Shown here: positions 56,202 to 63,713 of the stretch, one piece after another
Layout: the number at the start of each line of letters is the position of its first letter
How positions within the stretch are numbered: position 1 is the first letter of the stretch
Assembly (NCBI RefSeq): GCF_006442205.1
Contig: NZ_VFVR01000002.1
Coordinates: forward strand, 186,001 to 250,000
Direction of reading: 5' to 3'
Source: Mesorhizobium sp. B2-3-12
GTDB lineage: Bacteria; Pseudomonadota; Alphaproteobacteria; Rhizobiales; Rhizobiaceae
DNA length: 64,000 bases
Notes under the pieces: generated by a model
Told to the model about the DNA's origin: nothing
The model's database searches: none
The model's input: only the letters and a program-made list of their open reading frames with translations
Made by a program: the position numbers and the translations under genes

Positions 56202-56453
56202 ATGCCAAATCAGACCTTACGGCAGTCAGAGATCGATAGCCTTCAATACATCGCGTCGATGACCAACGAGCTGGTGCAGATGGCCGAAGCAAGCCGTTTT
56301 CCCATGATCTCCTATCTCCTGGGCATGGCCTATGCCGAGGCCTTCGATGTCCTGCGCGGCGCACGGCCGGCGAGGCACGCGCAACTCAGCGGCAACCCGA
56401 TGCATCCCAAGGCGCACGCGAAAGACAACCACGCTCAGCCAAGGACGGCGTAG
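56202..56453 (+). CDS. Small helical protein of unknown function (83 aa)
   Basis: 83 residues. The amphipathic helical core 'YIASMTNELVQMAEASRFPMISYLLGMAYAEAFDVLRG' (about 15-52) resembles short rhizobial proteins of unknown function. The tail is hydrophilic. Its core aligns loosely with that of the next gene (Met-x-Tyr then Ala-x-Ala-Glu and Arg-Gly), so the two may be paralogues. Binding site GGAG six bases before the ATG. Third gene of the peptide/SagB set, 67 bases after SagB. Confidence 0.65.
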   Translation: MPNQTLRQSEIDSLQYIASMTNELVQMAEASRFPMISYLLGMAYAEAFDVLRGARPARHAQLSGNPMHPKAHAKDNHAQPRTA

Positions 56454-56457
56454 CGCG

Positions 56458-56712
56458 ATGCAAATATCCGGCTGGTGCGGGACGGCCCACACGCGGCCGA
56501 ACCGGTGGGAGACGCTCTGTGCGCTGCAAAGCTTGCTGCCGCTGCTGAGAAAGGCCGCCGCCGACCTCGGCAGCGCCGAGATGATCTATTGGTTCGAACT
56601 GGCCGATGCCGAAATTGCCAGCATCATCAGGGGCCGGCCATCCGATGCGGCCGCGATGCCCGCCTTGATCGCCCGCAGCCCGCAAGGCGGTCATCCTTAC
56701 GCAGAAAATTGA
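56458..56712 (+). CDS. Small helical protein of unknown function (84 aa)
   Basis: 84 residues. 'RPNRWETLCALQSLLPLLRKAAADLGSAEMIYWFELADAEIASIIRG' (about 13-59) is a helical stretch with the same Ala-x-Ala-Glu ... Arg-Gly ending as the preceding protein. Tail 'GGHPYAEN'. No catalytic motif. It begins 4 bases after the previous stop, so they are likely co-translated. Possibly an accessory to SagB. Not recognised. Confidence 0.65.
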   Translation: MQISGWCGTAHTRPNRWETLCALQSLLPLLRKAAADLGSAEMIYWFELADAEIASIIRGRPSDAAAMPALIARSPQGGHPYAEN

Positions 56713-56724
56713 GGGGACCAGCAA

Positions 56725-57042
56725 ATGAACATGATCGCCATCATCAGGAGCGCCGACGCCAGCGAAAGCGTCTTTGCCCGGCTGAACGGCTTGATCGCCG
56801 GCCGCCCGGCCTCGCCGCGGGCCGCGCGCGTCGAGGCCCGGCAGCTGATTGCCATGGCGATGGCCGATACCTGGCAGGCCGACAGCCTCTGGGGCGCGGC
56901 GGATGCCTTTCACGCCCATTTCGACTTCATGATGCAGAGCATCGAGATCAACGGCGCCGACGGCCCCAACCTCGGAACCCTGCGGACGAAATGCCGCTTC
57001 TACCTGGAGCAGGTCGAGGCGCTGTGCCAGTCGATGAGCTGA
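56725..57042 (+). CDS. Small helical protein of unknown function (105 aa)
   Basis: 105 residues. 'PRAARVEARQLIAMAMADTWQADSLWGAADAFHAHFDFMMQSIEI' (about 33-75) is a helical stretch rich in Ala, Met, His and aromatic residues that could bind a cofactor or metal, followed by 'LRTKCRFYLEQVEALCQSM' with two Cys. No family recognised. It begins 12 bases after the previous stop; its own stop is one base from the convergent tonB gene. Confidence 0.65.
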   Translation: MNMIAIIRSADASESVFARLNGLIAGRPASPRAARVEARQLIAMAMADTWQADSLWGAADAFHAHFDFMMQSIEINGADGPNLGTLRTKCRFYLEQVEALCQSMS

Positions 57043-57043
57043 G

Positions 57044-57988
57044 TTAATCTCGCAAACTGAATACGAACGGCGCCGTGCGGCTGACGCGCGAGCCGAGTTC
57101 CGGCGGCGGCGCCGGCACGGTGGCACCCTGCAGCACCGCGAGCGCGGCGCGGTCGAGTTCGGCGTCACCGGAAGAACGGACGATCCGGGCCGACAGCACC
57201 CGGCCGGATGGGTCCATGGTGAAAGTCACGTTCACATTGCCCTGCGCGCGCCGCGATTTCGCGGCACTCGGGTAGCGCTTGTGGCGATTGATCCACCCTG
57301 TCAGCCGCGACTCCCATTTGGCCGGACTGACTCCCGAAAACCCGGCCCCCGATCTCGGCGCCGCCGCCCTGGCGGCGGGCCTGGCCTCGGCGCTCGCGGC
57401 ACTTGCCGTCTTCGGTGGTTCGGCCTTTTCCTTCTTCGGCCCTGGTTTGCGCTTGTCGGCGGGCTTCTTGACCTTGGCTTCTGCCGGTTTCTTTTCCTTG
57501 CGCGTCTCGGCCGGCTTAGCCCTCGGCAGCGGAACGACAACCTCCGGGGCGACGGTCTCGACGATGTCGGGGACGACCTTCTCCAGCGGCGGCTGGTCGA
57601 CCGGTTCGGCCTTCGTCATCTCCACCGGCTCGTCCGGCGGCACCGTCCGCGGCTCGGCAACAGGCTCCGCTTGCTCGACCACCTTGTCGGGCTCGGCCTC
57701 GGCGATCGTCTCCGTCTCCTCGACCGGCTCGGCCTGGTCGGGAACGACCGCGTCGGCCATCGCGGCCTGTTCGGGCACCGCCGGCGTCACCATCATCGGC
57801 GCCATCTCGATCACCGGGGCCGGCGGCGGCCCGCCATCCGGCGGATCGACCGGGCTGAGATTCTGCACGGCATAAGCGACCGCAACATGTGCCCCGAGCA
57901 TCAGCACGGCCGCACATGCCCACAGGCCAAGGTCGCGCCAGCCGAAGCGCGACAGCACCGCCGTGGGCGAGCCGGCCGGTCGTGTCAT
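57044..57988 (-). CDS. tonB: TonB energy transducer
   Basis: 314 residues. An N-terminal anchor helix (about 20-42, 'DLGLWACAAVLMLGAHVAVAYAV') is followed by a long Pro/Glu/Val/Lys-rich spanning region through the periplasm (about 48-200) and the C-terminal TonB domain 'WESRLTGWINRHKRYPSAAKSRRAQGNVNVTFTMDPSGRVLSARIVRSSGDAELD'. It delivers proton-motive energy to outer-membrane receptors. The ATGA overlap with exbD shows coupling. No TonB-dependent receptor is in the window. Confidence 0.95.
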   Translation of the reverse strand: MTRPAGSPTAVLSRFGWRDLGLWACAAVLMLGAHVAVAYAVQNLSPVDPPDGGPPPAPVIEMAPMMVTPAVPEQAAMADAVVPDQAEPVEETETIAEAEPDKVVEQAEPVAEPRTVPPDEPVEMTKAEPVDQPPLEKVVPDIVETVAPEVVVPLPRAKPAETRKEKKPAEAKVKKPADKRKPGPKKEKAEPPKTASAASAEARPAARAAAPRSGAGFSGVSPAKWESRLTGWINRHKRYPSAAKSRRAQGNVNVTFTMDPSGRVLSARIVRSSGDAELDRAALAVLQGATVPAPPPELGSRVSRTAPFVFSLRD

Positions 57989-58452
57989 GGGATGGCCGTT
58001 CCGCCGGGCGCCGGTGCGGCGGCATCACCGGCGGGCACGGCCTCCAGTCCGACCAGGGCGACCTTCAGATAGCCGGCGGCGCGCAGCAGGTTCATCGCTT
58101 CCATCAGGTCGCCATAGGCGACCGCCTTGTCGGCACGCAGGAAGATCCGCGTCTGCTTGTCGCCCTTGGTGCGGCTGTCGAGCGTGGCGGCAAAGGCCGG
58201 GCGCGGCACGGGATCATTGCCGATCGCCAGCGTGAGATCATCCTTCAACGTCAGGAACAGTGGAGTTTCGGGGCGCGGCGCCGGCGTCGCGGTCGAGCCG
58301 GGCAGATCGACATTGACATCCACCGTCGCCAGCGGCGCGGCGACCATGAAGATGATCAACAGCACCAGGATGACATCGATGAACGGCGTGACGTTGATCT
58401 CGTGGCTCTCCTCGAGATCGTCATCCATGATCTGGCGGATTCGGCTGCCCAT
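57985..58452 (-). CDS. exbD: Biopolymer transporter ExbD
   Basis: 155 residues. The membrane helix 'INVTPFIDVILVLLIIFMVAAPL' (about 20-42) contains the essential Asp of ExbD/TolR in 'FIDV', followed by a periplasmic domain 'TVDVNVDLPGS' and 'IFLRADKAVAYGDLMEAMNLLRAAG'. It forms the proton channel with ExbB. Overlaps tonB by 4 bases. Confidence 0.95.
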   Translation of the reverse strand: MGSRIRQIMDDDLEESHEINVTPFIDVILVLLIIFMVAAPLATVDVNVDLPGSTATPAPRPETPLFLTLKDDLTLAIGNDPVPRPAFAATLDSRTKGDKQTRIFLRADKAVAYGDLMEAMNLLRAAGYLKVALVGLEAVPAGDAAAPAPGGTAIP

Positions 58453-58464
58453 CGTCCTGCTCCG

Positions 58465-59388
58465 CTATTGCGCCGCCATCGCGGTCGCGGGTGCGACCGT
58501 GCGGAAATCGAGGTCGCGGCTGACCAGCCGTTCGACGCCCGCCGAGGCGTCGGCCAGTATCTGCCGGTAGCCGGCTATCGAGCGGGCAAAGACGTTGTAG
58601 ATGACGACGGCGGGGATTGCCGCCACCAGGCCCATCGCGGTGGCAAGCAAAGCCTCGGCGATGCCTGGCGCGACCACGGCAAGATTGGTGGTCTGCGCCT
58701 GTGAAATGCCGATGAAGGCGTTCATGATGCCCCAGACGGTACCGAACAGACCGACGAAAGGCGCCGTGGAACCGATCGTCGCCAGCAGGCCGGTGCCGCG
58801 CGACATGCGCCGCGACGCGGCGGCCTCGATGCGCGACAGGCGCGAGGTGACCCGCTCCTTCAGCCCGTCGCCGCCGACATGGTCGAGCGCGCCGGCCGAA
58901 AGCGCGGTCTCTTCCTCCGCCGCCCGCACCAGAAGCGCGCCGGCACCCCCGCTGCGGTCGAGTGCGCGGCTCGCCTGCCGCAACGTCGCTGCGTCGCCGA
59001 TCGCCCGGACGGCACGGCGGACGCGCAGCTTGCCGCCGAAAATCTCCAGCGATTTGGCCAGCCATATCGTCCAGGTGACGAGCGATGCGAAGGCCAGCCC
59101 GATCATCACGGCCTTCACGATGATGTCGGCGGCCATGAACATGCCCCATGGCGACAAATCGTGCGGCAGGTTCAGCTCCATCGTCCCCGAGGGTGCCGCG
59201 GGCGCAGGGGTGGCGGGTACCGCTGGAGCAGCTTGTGCCGCTGCGGCGGGTGCGGCAGGCGTCGCGATTGCTGGAACCGCGCCAGCCGGCTGCTCCTGGG
59301 CCGTCGCGCCGGTCGTCGTCAGGATCACCGATGCGACCAACGCCGCCAACAAACCATGTCTCGACACGAACTTCTTCCTTGTTCTCAC
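58465..59388 (-). CDS. exbB: Biopolymer transporter ExbB (MotA/TolQ/ExbB family)
   Basis: About 307 residues. A signal-like N-terminus '[20 protein letters not shown]', an Ala/Pro-rich linker, and three membrane helices; the last two contain '[29 protein letters not shown]' and '[30 protein letters not shown]', the MotA/ExbB signature. The long Ala/Pro-rich N-terminal extension is typical of rhizobial ExbB. Start unsure: GTG at 59388 with GAGG eight bases before, GTG at 59367, or ATG at 59409. The gap to exbD is 12 bases. Confidence 0.92.
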   Translation of the reverse strand: MRTRKKFVSRHGLLAALVASVILTTTGATAQEQPAGAVPAIATPAAPAAAAQAAPAVPATPAPAAPSGTMELNLPHDLSPWGMFMAADIIVKAVMIGLAFASLVTWTIWLAKSLEIFGGKLRVRRAVRAIGDAATLRQASRALDRSGGAGALLVRAAEEETALSAGALDHVGGDGLKERVTSRLSRIEAAASRRMSRGTGLLATIGSTAPFVGLFGTVWGIMNAFIGISQAQTTNLAVVAPGIAEALLATAMGLVAAIPAVVIYNVFARSIAGYRQILADASAGVERLVSRDLDFRTVAPATAMAAQ

Positions 59389-59398
59389 AGCGAAGTCC

Positions 59399-60196
59399 TC
59401 ACTGCACATACCCGACGGGCTGGCCGGTGACGGGATGCGCGAACACACCCATCTCCACGCCGAAAATGCCCTTGAGCACATCGCTCCGCATGATTTCGCC
59501 CGGTGTGCCGCGGGTCAGCAGCTTGCCATCCTTCAGCGCGATCAGCTCGTCGCAATAGCGCGCCGCCATGGTGGGATCGTGCAGCACCACGACGACGCAG
59601 AGGTCGCGCTTGCGGCTGAGATCCCTGACCAGGCCCAGCACCTCGACCTGATGGGCGATGTCGAGCGCCGAGATCGGCTCGTCGAGCAGCATGACGCCGG
59701 CATTCTGCGCCACCAGCATGGCGAGCCAGGCACGCTGGCGCTCGCCGCCGGACAATTCGTCGACCAGCCGGTCCGCGAAACCTTCCATGTCGGTCAGCAC
59801 CAGCGCCTCCTCGACATGGCGCCTGTCCTCGGCGCCGAAACGGCCAAGCGCGCCGTGCCAGGGGTAGCGCCCGAGCGTCGCCAGTTCGCGCACGGTGAGG
59901 CCCGTCGCCGCCGGCGTCGTCTGCGGCAGATAGGCAAGGGCCCGCGCCAGCTCGCGCGCGCCCCATTGAGGCAGCGGCCGTCTGGCGAAGGTGATCGCGC
60001 CGGAGCTTGCCGGCTGCTGGCGCGCCAGAAGCTTGATCAGCGTCGACTTGCCCGAACCATTATGGCCGATCAACCCGTAGACGCGCGCCCGTCGCAATTC
60101 GAGCGAGACCGGTCCGAGCAGCGTCCGCTCGCCAACGGCAAAACGCACGGCATCGATGTCGAAAGCGGTCTGGGTACCGGCTACGGCCACGGTCAT
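59399..60196 (-). CDS. Iron-siderophore/heme-type ABC transporter ATP-binding protein (orphan)
   Basis: 265 residues of the FhuC/HmuV branch. Walker A '[17 protein letters not shown]' near 43, Q-loop '[32 protein letters not shown]' near 90, signature '[19 protein letters not shown]' near 145, Walker B '[16 protein letters not shown]' near 167, and H-loop '[19 protein letters not shown]'. Normal partners (BtuC/FhuB-type permease and binding protein) are absent from this operon. ATG at 60196 behind GGAGAAATGCC. First gene of the ABC-exbB-exbD-tonB operon. Confidence 0.9.
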   Translation of the reverse strand: MTVAVAGTQTAFDIDAVRFAVGERTLLGPVSLELRRARVYGLIGHNGSGKSTLIKLLARQQPASSGAITFARRPLPQWGARELARALAYLPQTTPAATGLTVRELATLGRYPWHGALGRFGAEDRRHVEEALVLTDMEGFADRLVDELSGGERQRAWLAMLVAQNAGVMLLDEPISALDIAHQVEVLGLVRDLSRKRDLCVVVVLHDPTMAARYCDELIALKDGKLLTRGTPGEIMRSDVLKGIFGVEMGVFAHPVTGQPVGYVQ

Positions 60197-60259
60197 GGCA
60201 TTTCTCCAGTGCGGCCGCCGCATTCCAATCCTGGCTACGGCAGGCAGGCGCCCGGTTGA

Positions 60260-60286
60260 CCTATAAAACATGAACTTACTAGTCAA
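60260..60286 (-). promoter_or_regulatory. Candidate promoter with iron-responsive-operator-like site
   Basis: TGA-ACTTACTAG-TCA (60271-60285) fits TGA-N9-TCA, the iron-responsive operator recognised by RirA in Rhizobium. On the minus strand it sits between TTGACT (60281-60286) and TATAGG (60260-60265), spaced 15 bases. Position 65-90 bases upstream of the ABC ATPase start is right for repression under iron excess. A GC-normal stretch to 60492 also carries the leader of the plus-strand cysteine hydrolase. The spacer is shorter than the usual 17 bases. Confidence 0.45.
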
Positions 60287-60492
60287 CATTGAAGGTGACT
60301 GCAATACGCAACAAATCGTGGGAGTGTGCCGGTCAAAACCCTCAAGTGCCACGACGCCGGTGGCATTGTTGCCGATTGCGGGCTGTCATTCACTCGATCC
60401 GCGCCGGCAATATCCACCGCGCGATGCCGGATATCCGGTGTCGCGGCATCGATGTGAACTCGCTAGAGTAATCTGGCGGCAAGGAGATCCGG

Positions 60493-61179
60493 ATGATCAA
60501 GGCAACGCCCTTCGACTACCCCTATGACGGCAGGCTGGTGGCCGAAAACACCGCGTTGATCGTCATCGACCTGCAACAGGATTTCCTGTCGACATCGGGC
60601 TATTTCGCCAGGAAAGGGTATGACCCCTCGCCGCTGCGAGCGATCCTGCCGGCGGTGAGCCGCCTGATATCAGCCGCGCGTAAAGCCGGCGTCGCCGTCA
60701 TCCACACCAGGCAGGGATACCGCGCCGACATGGCCGACATGACGCCTTATGAGAAATGGCGCCGCGAGCGTGCTGGTCTCGACGGCACCGACATCCTGTT
60801 GCGCTCGGGCGCGGGGTTCCAGATCGTTCCCGAGATCGATGTCGCCCCGCATGACATCATCGTCGACAAAACCTGCAACAGCGCCTTCACCTATACGGAT
60901 TTCGAGCATGTGCTGCGTGCGCAAGGCATCACGCATCTGATGTTTTCCGGATGCACGACCGATGTCTGCGTCCACACCACGCTGCGCGAGGCCTGTGATC
61001 GCAACTTTCAGTGCCTGACCATCTCGGACGCTTGCGCCAGCGGTGACCAAAGGGCGCATGAAGCGGCGTTGCACATGGTGACGGTCGAGGACGGCGTCTT
61101 CGGTGTGCTGGCCGATTCGGACGCCGTTATCGATGGCCTGTCCCGGCTTGCGGTCAGACAGGTAGCAACAGAGGATTGA
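60493..61179 (+). CDS. Isochorismatase-superfamily cysteine hydrolase
   Basis: 228 residues. Catalytic Asp in 'VIDLQQDFL' near 27, Lys in 'VDKTCNSAF' near 126, and nucleophile Cys in 'SGCTTDVCVHTTLREACDRNF' (about 154-161). The match is closest to amidohydrolases such as biuret or ureidoacrylate hydrolases (RutB-like). AAGGAGATCCGG precedes the ATG. Its end is 6 bases from the convergent LLM oxidoreductase gene. Substrate not determined. Confidence 0.88.
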   Translation: MIKATPFDYPYDGRLVAENTALIVIDLQQDFLSTSGYFARKGYDPSPLRAILPAVSRLISAARKAGVAVIHTRQGYRADMADMTPYEKWRRERAGLDGTDILLRSGAGFQIVPEIDVAPHDIIVDKTCNSAFTYTDFEHVLRAQGITHLMFSGCTTDVCVHTTLREACDRNFQCLTISDACASGDQRAHEAALHMVTVEDGVFGVLADSDAVIDGLSRLAVRQVATED

Positions 61180-61185
61180 CGGGCC

Positions 61186-62127
61186 TCAGCCCGCTACTCG
61201 CGTCTCTAACCCCGCGCCAGGCGCATAGGCTGCGTGGTGGAATTCGCTGGCCTCCCGGCGCGCCAGGGAGTTGCGCAGCAACGCGATCGTTTCCCGGCCA
61301 GCGGTCGCGATCTCGCGTGGCGTGTCGACGCCGACGATCATGAATTCATCGATGCCGAGCGCCGCATAGGCAAGCAGTGACAGCGCGACCTGGGCCGGTG
61401 GCCCGGAGAGGTCGACCGTCTTGTGGCCGGCGGCGGAAACACCTTGGTGGATCCTGACCGGAAGCGCGAAGCGCAGTTTGCCGGCGCGGCCATGTTCGGC
61501 CGCGGCGCTACGCGCCCGCTCCATCAATTGCCTGATATCGTAGATCGGACCCGGCGCCAGTTCGAAGACATCGGCATGCCGGCCCGCCACCTTCAGCGCC
61601 GTTCCCGATTGCCCGCCCATGCGGATCACCAGGTCGGCGCCATGCGGACCCTTGCGCTCGATATAACCGCCCTTGATGCTGTAGAACGCGCCTTCGTGGT
61701 CGAAAGGCCGGTCGTTCGACCACAGCCGCTTCAACAGCACCAGATATTCGTCGATGCGCTGCCAGACGACGCCATGTTCGACCGGCCGTGTCTCGGCATC
61801 GTCGTCGTTCAGCGGCTCGCTGATCATCCTGAGCGCCAGCCGGCCGCCGCTCCCCCTGTCGATGGACGCCAACTGGCGGGCAGCCACCGTCGGTTCGATC
61901 ACGCCGGCCCAATGGGTGAGCACCACTTCCAGCGAAGCGGTGCGGTTGAGCACCTGGGCGGCAAGATCCATATTGGTCAGCAGCCCAGCCGAATCGTCGA
62001 CGACGATCTTCTGGAAACCGCCGTCCTCGATCAGCCCTAGCTTGGTCGCGGTCTCCGCGAAGTCATAGAAAAAGGGGACCGTCGCGTCGGCGGTCTTGCC
62101 GGGAACATGCGTGAATTCGATCGGCAT
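61186..62127 (-). CDS. LLM class flavin-dependent oxidoreductase
   Basis: 313 residues of the luciferase-like monooxygenase family. 'YDFAETATKLGLIEDGGFQKIVVDDSAG' near 22, 'WAGVIEPTVAARQLASIDRGSGGRLALRMI' near 77, and 'LVIRMGGQSGTALKVAGRHADVFEL' near 172 resemble alkanesulfonate monooxygenases and related FMNH2-dependent enzymes. The ATG at 62127 follows GGAGG by eight bases; nearby ATGs at 62133 and upstream are possible. It is downstream of the small membrane protein on the same strand, with about 138 bases between. Confidence 0.87.
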   Translation of the reverse strand: MPIEFTHVPGKTADATVPFFYDFAETATKLGLIEDGGFQKIVVDDSAGLLTNMDLAAQVLNRTASLEVVLTHWAGVIEPTVAARQLASIDRGSGGRLALRMISEPLNDDDAETRPVEHGVVWQRIDEYLVLLKRLWSNDRPFDHEGAFYSIKGGYIERKGPHGADLVIRMGGQSGTALKVAGRHADVFELAPGPIYDIRQLMERARSAAAEHGRAGKLRFALPVRIHQGVSAAGHKTVDLSGPPAQVALSLLAYAALGIDEFMIVGVDTPREIATAGRETIALLRNSLARREASEFHHAAYAPGAGLETRVAG

Positions 62128-62265
62128 TGTCATCTCCTCCATCACTGGAATCACTGATGCTGTGAAATGCGAATCCTCGGCCACGCGAAAGCGCTCCGGG
62201 ATCCGGTTCATTCAACTCCGATTGCCTGAAAGCCGTGGGGCGACGGCCCCTGCCGATCCGGCGCC

Positions 62266-62421
62266 TTAGGGAATAAGGCCCAGCACGACCGCTCCGGTGA
62301 ACACGAACGCAAGAGCAAAGACGAGATAGGCGAAAGCGCCGGCATAGGCCGGACGAAAGCTCTGGGCGTTGGCCACCCTCTGGCCGCTGCCGTCTGTCTG
62401 AGCGTTCTGAATATAGGACAT
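62266..62421 (-). CDS. 51-residue single-span membrane protein
   Basis: ATG at 62421, stop at 62266-62268. The peptide begins MSYIQNAQTDGSGQ and ends in a hydrophobic helix 'YAGAFAYLVFALAFVFTGAV' then VLGLIP. GGAGG lies five bases before the ATG. A longer reading frame on the same strand (62208-62438) in another phase has no protein-like sequence. Its upstream region shares CTATAAAAC(T)TG with the site ahead of the ABC/TonB operon. Family unknown. It may be an accessory subunit. Confidence 0.7.
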   Translation of the reverse strand: MSYIQNAQTDGSGQRVANAQSFRPAYAGAFAYLVFALAFVFTGAVVLGLIP

Positions 62422-62718
62422 ATCGACCTCCGTCTCACCGGTTAATCTATAAAACTTGTAGACTTTGTCGATTGCTATTTTTGCGTCTTTGGCAGAAATA
62501 TTTTCTCGTCAGTAGGAAGAAATTGGTGCAAAATTGCTGTGAACGCGGATTTAGGCCATCGGGAGAGAGGGTGCCACGGCAGCGCTCCATGCGCCTTGAA
62601 TGGACCTATGCGCTTGTCATCACGCACCTATTTCCTGCATTGGCCACGCGAGCAGGGAGGGATAGCATCGTCACCAGCGACAACATGACATGATCCAGAA
62701 GGACGGTGGGGGCGGGAA

Positions 62719-63486
62719 ATGGGCACAAGACTGGCCGGTAAGATTGCCATCATTTCGGGCGGCGCGACCGGAATGGGCGGCGCGGCTTCGGAACTATTCG
62801 CCGCCGAAGGCGCCAAGGTGGCGATCATCGACCGCAACGGTGAAGCAGCCGCCGCAACCGCGGCGGCGATCCGGGCGCGCGGCCATGTCGCCGAGCACTT
62901 TGTCGCCGACGTGTCTGATGAAGCGCAGGTCGAAGCGGCGGTGAAAGGGGCGTCCGAAAAGCTCGGGCCCGTCACCGTGCTGTTCAACCATGCCGGCACC
63001 ATCGTAATAAAGCCGTTCCTGGAGACGACGCTCAAGGAATGGGACTGGCTGCACGCCGTCAATGTGCGCTCGATGTTCCTGATGACGCGCGCCGTGCTGC
63101 CCGGCATGATCGCGGCGGGCGGTGGCTCGATCGTCTGCACCTCGTCGATCTCGGCGGTGGCGGCGACGCCCAACGAAGTGCTCTACGACACCACCAAGGG
63201 CGCCTGCCACATGTTCGCCCGCGCCATCGCCGTGGAATTCCGCGACCGCAATATCCGCTGCAACGCGGTTTGCCCCGGCTTTATCAGGACCCCGCACGGT
63301 CTGCGCGAAGTCGCCGACCTCGGCAAGCTCGGCGTCGATGTGTCCGATGCCGCGCTGGCCGCGCAGCAGGGACGGATCGGCGAGCCCGACGAGGTGGCGA
63401 AGGCAGCGCTTTACCTGGCCAGCGACGAGTCGAGTTTCGTCAACGGCACGCATCTGTTCGTCGACAATGGTTTTACGGCGATGTGA
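62719..63486 (+). CDS. SDR family oxidoreductase
   Basis: 255 residues. NAD(P)-binding 'SGGATGMGGA' near 13, 'FNHAGT' near 90, catalytic 'SSISAVAATPNEVLYDTTKGA' with Ser about 139 and Tyr-x3-Lys about 155-159, and 'NAVCPGFIRTP' near 184. C-terminal 'SSFVNGTHLFVDNGFTAM'. GGGGGCGGGAA precedes the ATG. It is a stand-alone gene ending at a palindromic repeat; substrate unknown. The 291-base gap before it (62428-62718) holds AT-rich DNA and the promoter of the 51-residue gene. Confidence 0.93.
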   Translation: MGTRLAGKIAIISGGATGMGGAASELFAAEGAKVAIIDRNGEAAAATAAAIRARGHVAEHFVADVSDEAQVEAAVKGASEKLGPVTVLFNHAGTIVIKPFLETTLKEWDWLHAVNVRSMFLMTRAVLPGMIAAGGGSIVCTSSISAVAATPNEVLYDTTKGACHMFARAIAVEFRDRNIRCNAVCPGFIRTPHGLREVADLGKLGVDVSDAALAAQQGRIGEPDEVAKAALYLASDESSFVNGTHLFVDNGFTAM

Positions 63487-63504
63487 GGCGACAGCTCGGC
63501 GCCC

Positions 63505-63700
63505 TTCCTCTACCCCGTCGATCGGGGGAGAGGTGTCGAGCGAAGCTCGACGGAGTGGGGGTCGACCCCTTGGCGCAAGGCAAGGCGATACTTGCGCCTT
63601 GTCCCCTTTTCACTGTCCGTTGGCGACGGTTGGTCAGGTGGTTCCCCCACTCCGTCTCGGCTTCGCCGAGCCACCTCTCCCCCCTCCGGAGGGAGAGGAA
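63505..63700. repeat. Long palindromic intergenic repeat (GGGGGAGAGG arms)
   Basis: The left part (63505-63561) has CTCTACCCCGTCGATCGGGGGAGAG then GAGCTTCG..., CGGAGTGGGGG, and the right part (63643-63700) has CCCCCACTCCGTCTCGGCTTCGCCGAG then CTCTCCCCCCTCCGGAGGGAGAGG, its inverse. The centre is about 80 bases. It separates the SDR gene from the convergent ABC permease gene and may terminate both. It resembles the other large palindromes in layout, not in sequence. Confidence 0.8.
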
Positions 63701-63713
63701 AGGTCGCCAGGTC

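Noticed and set aside
57281-58072. Leu/Arg/His-rich plus-strand frame opposite tonB
   Set aside because: Antisense of the Pro/Glu/Lys-rich TonB linker, not protein-like.
62208-62438. 76-codon minus-strand open frame overlapping the 51-residue membrane protein
   Set aside because: Arg/Ser/Pro-rich without helix pattern; the other phase gives a clean membrane peptide with a GGAGG site.
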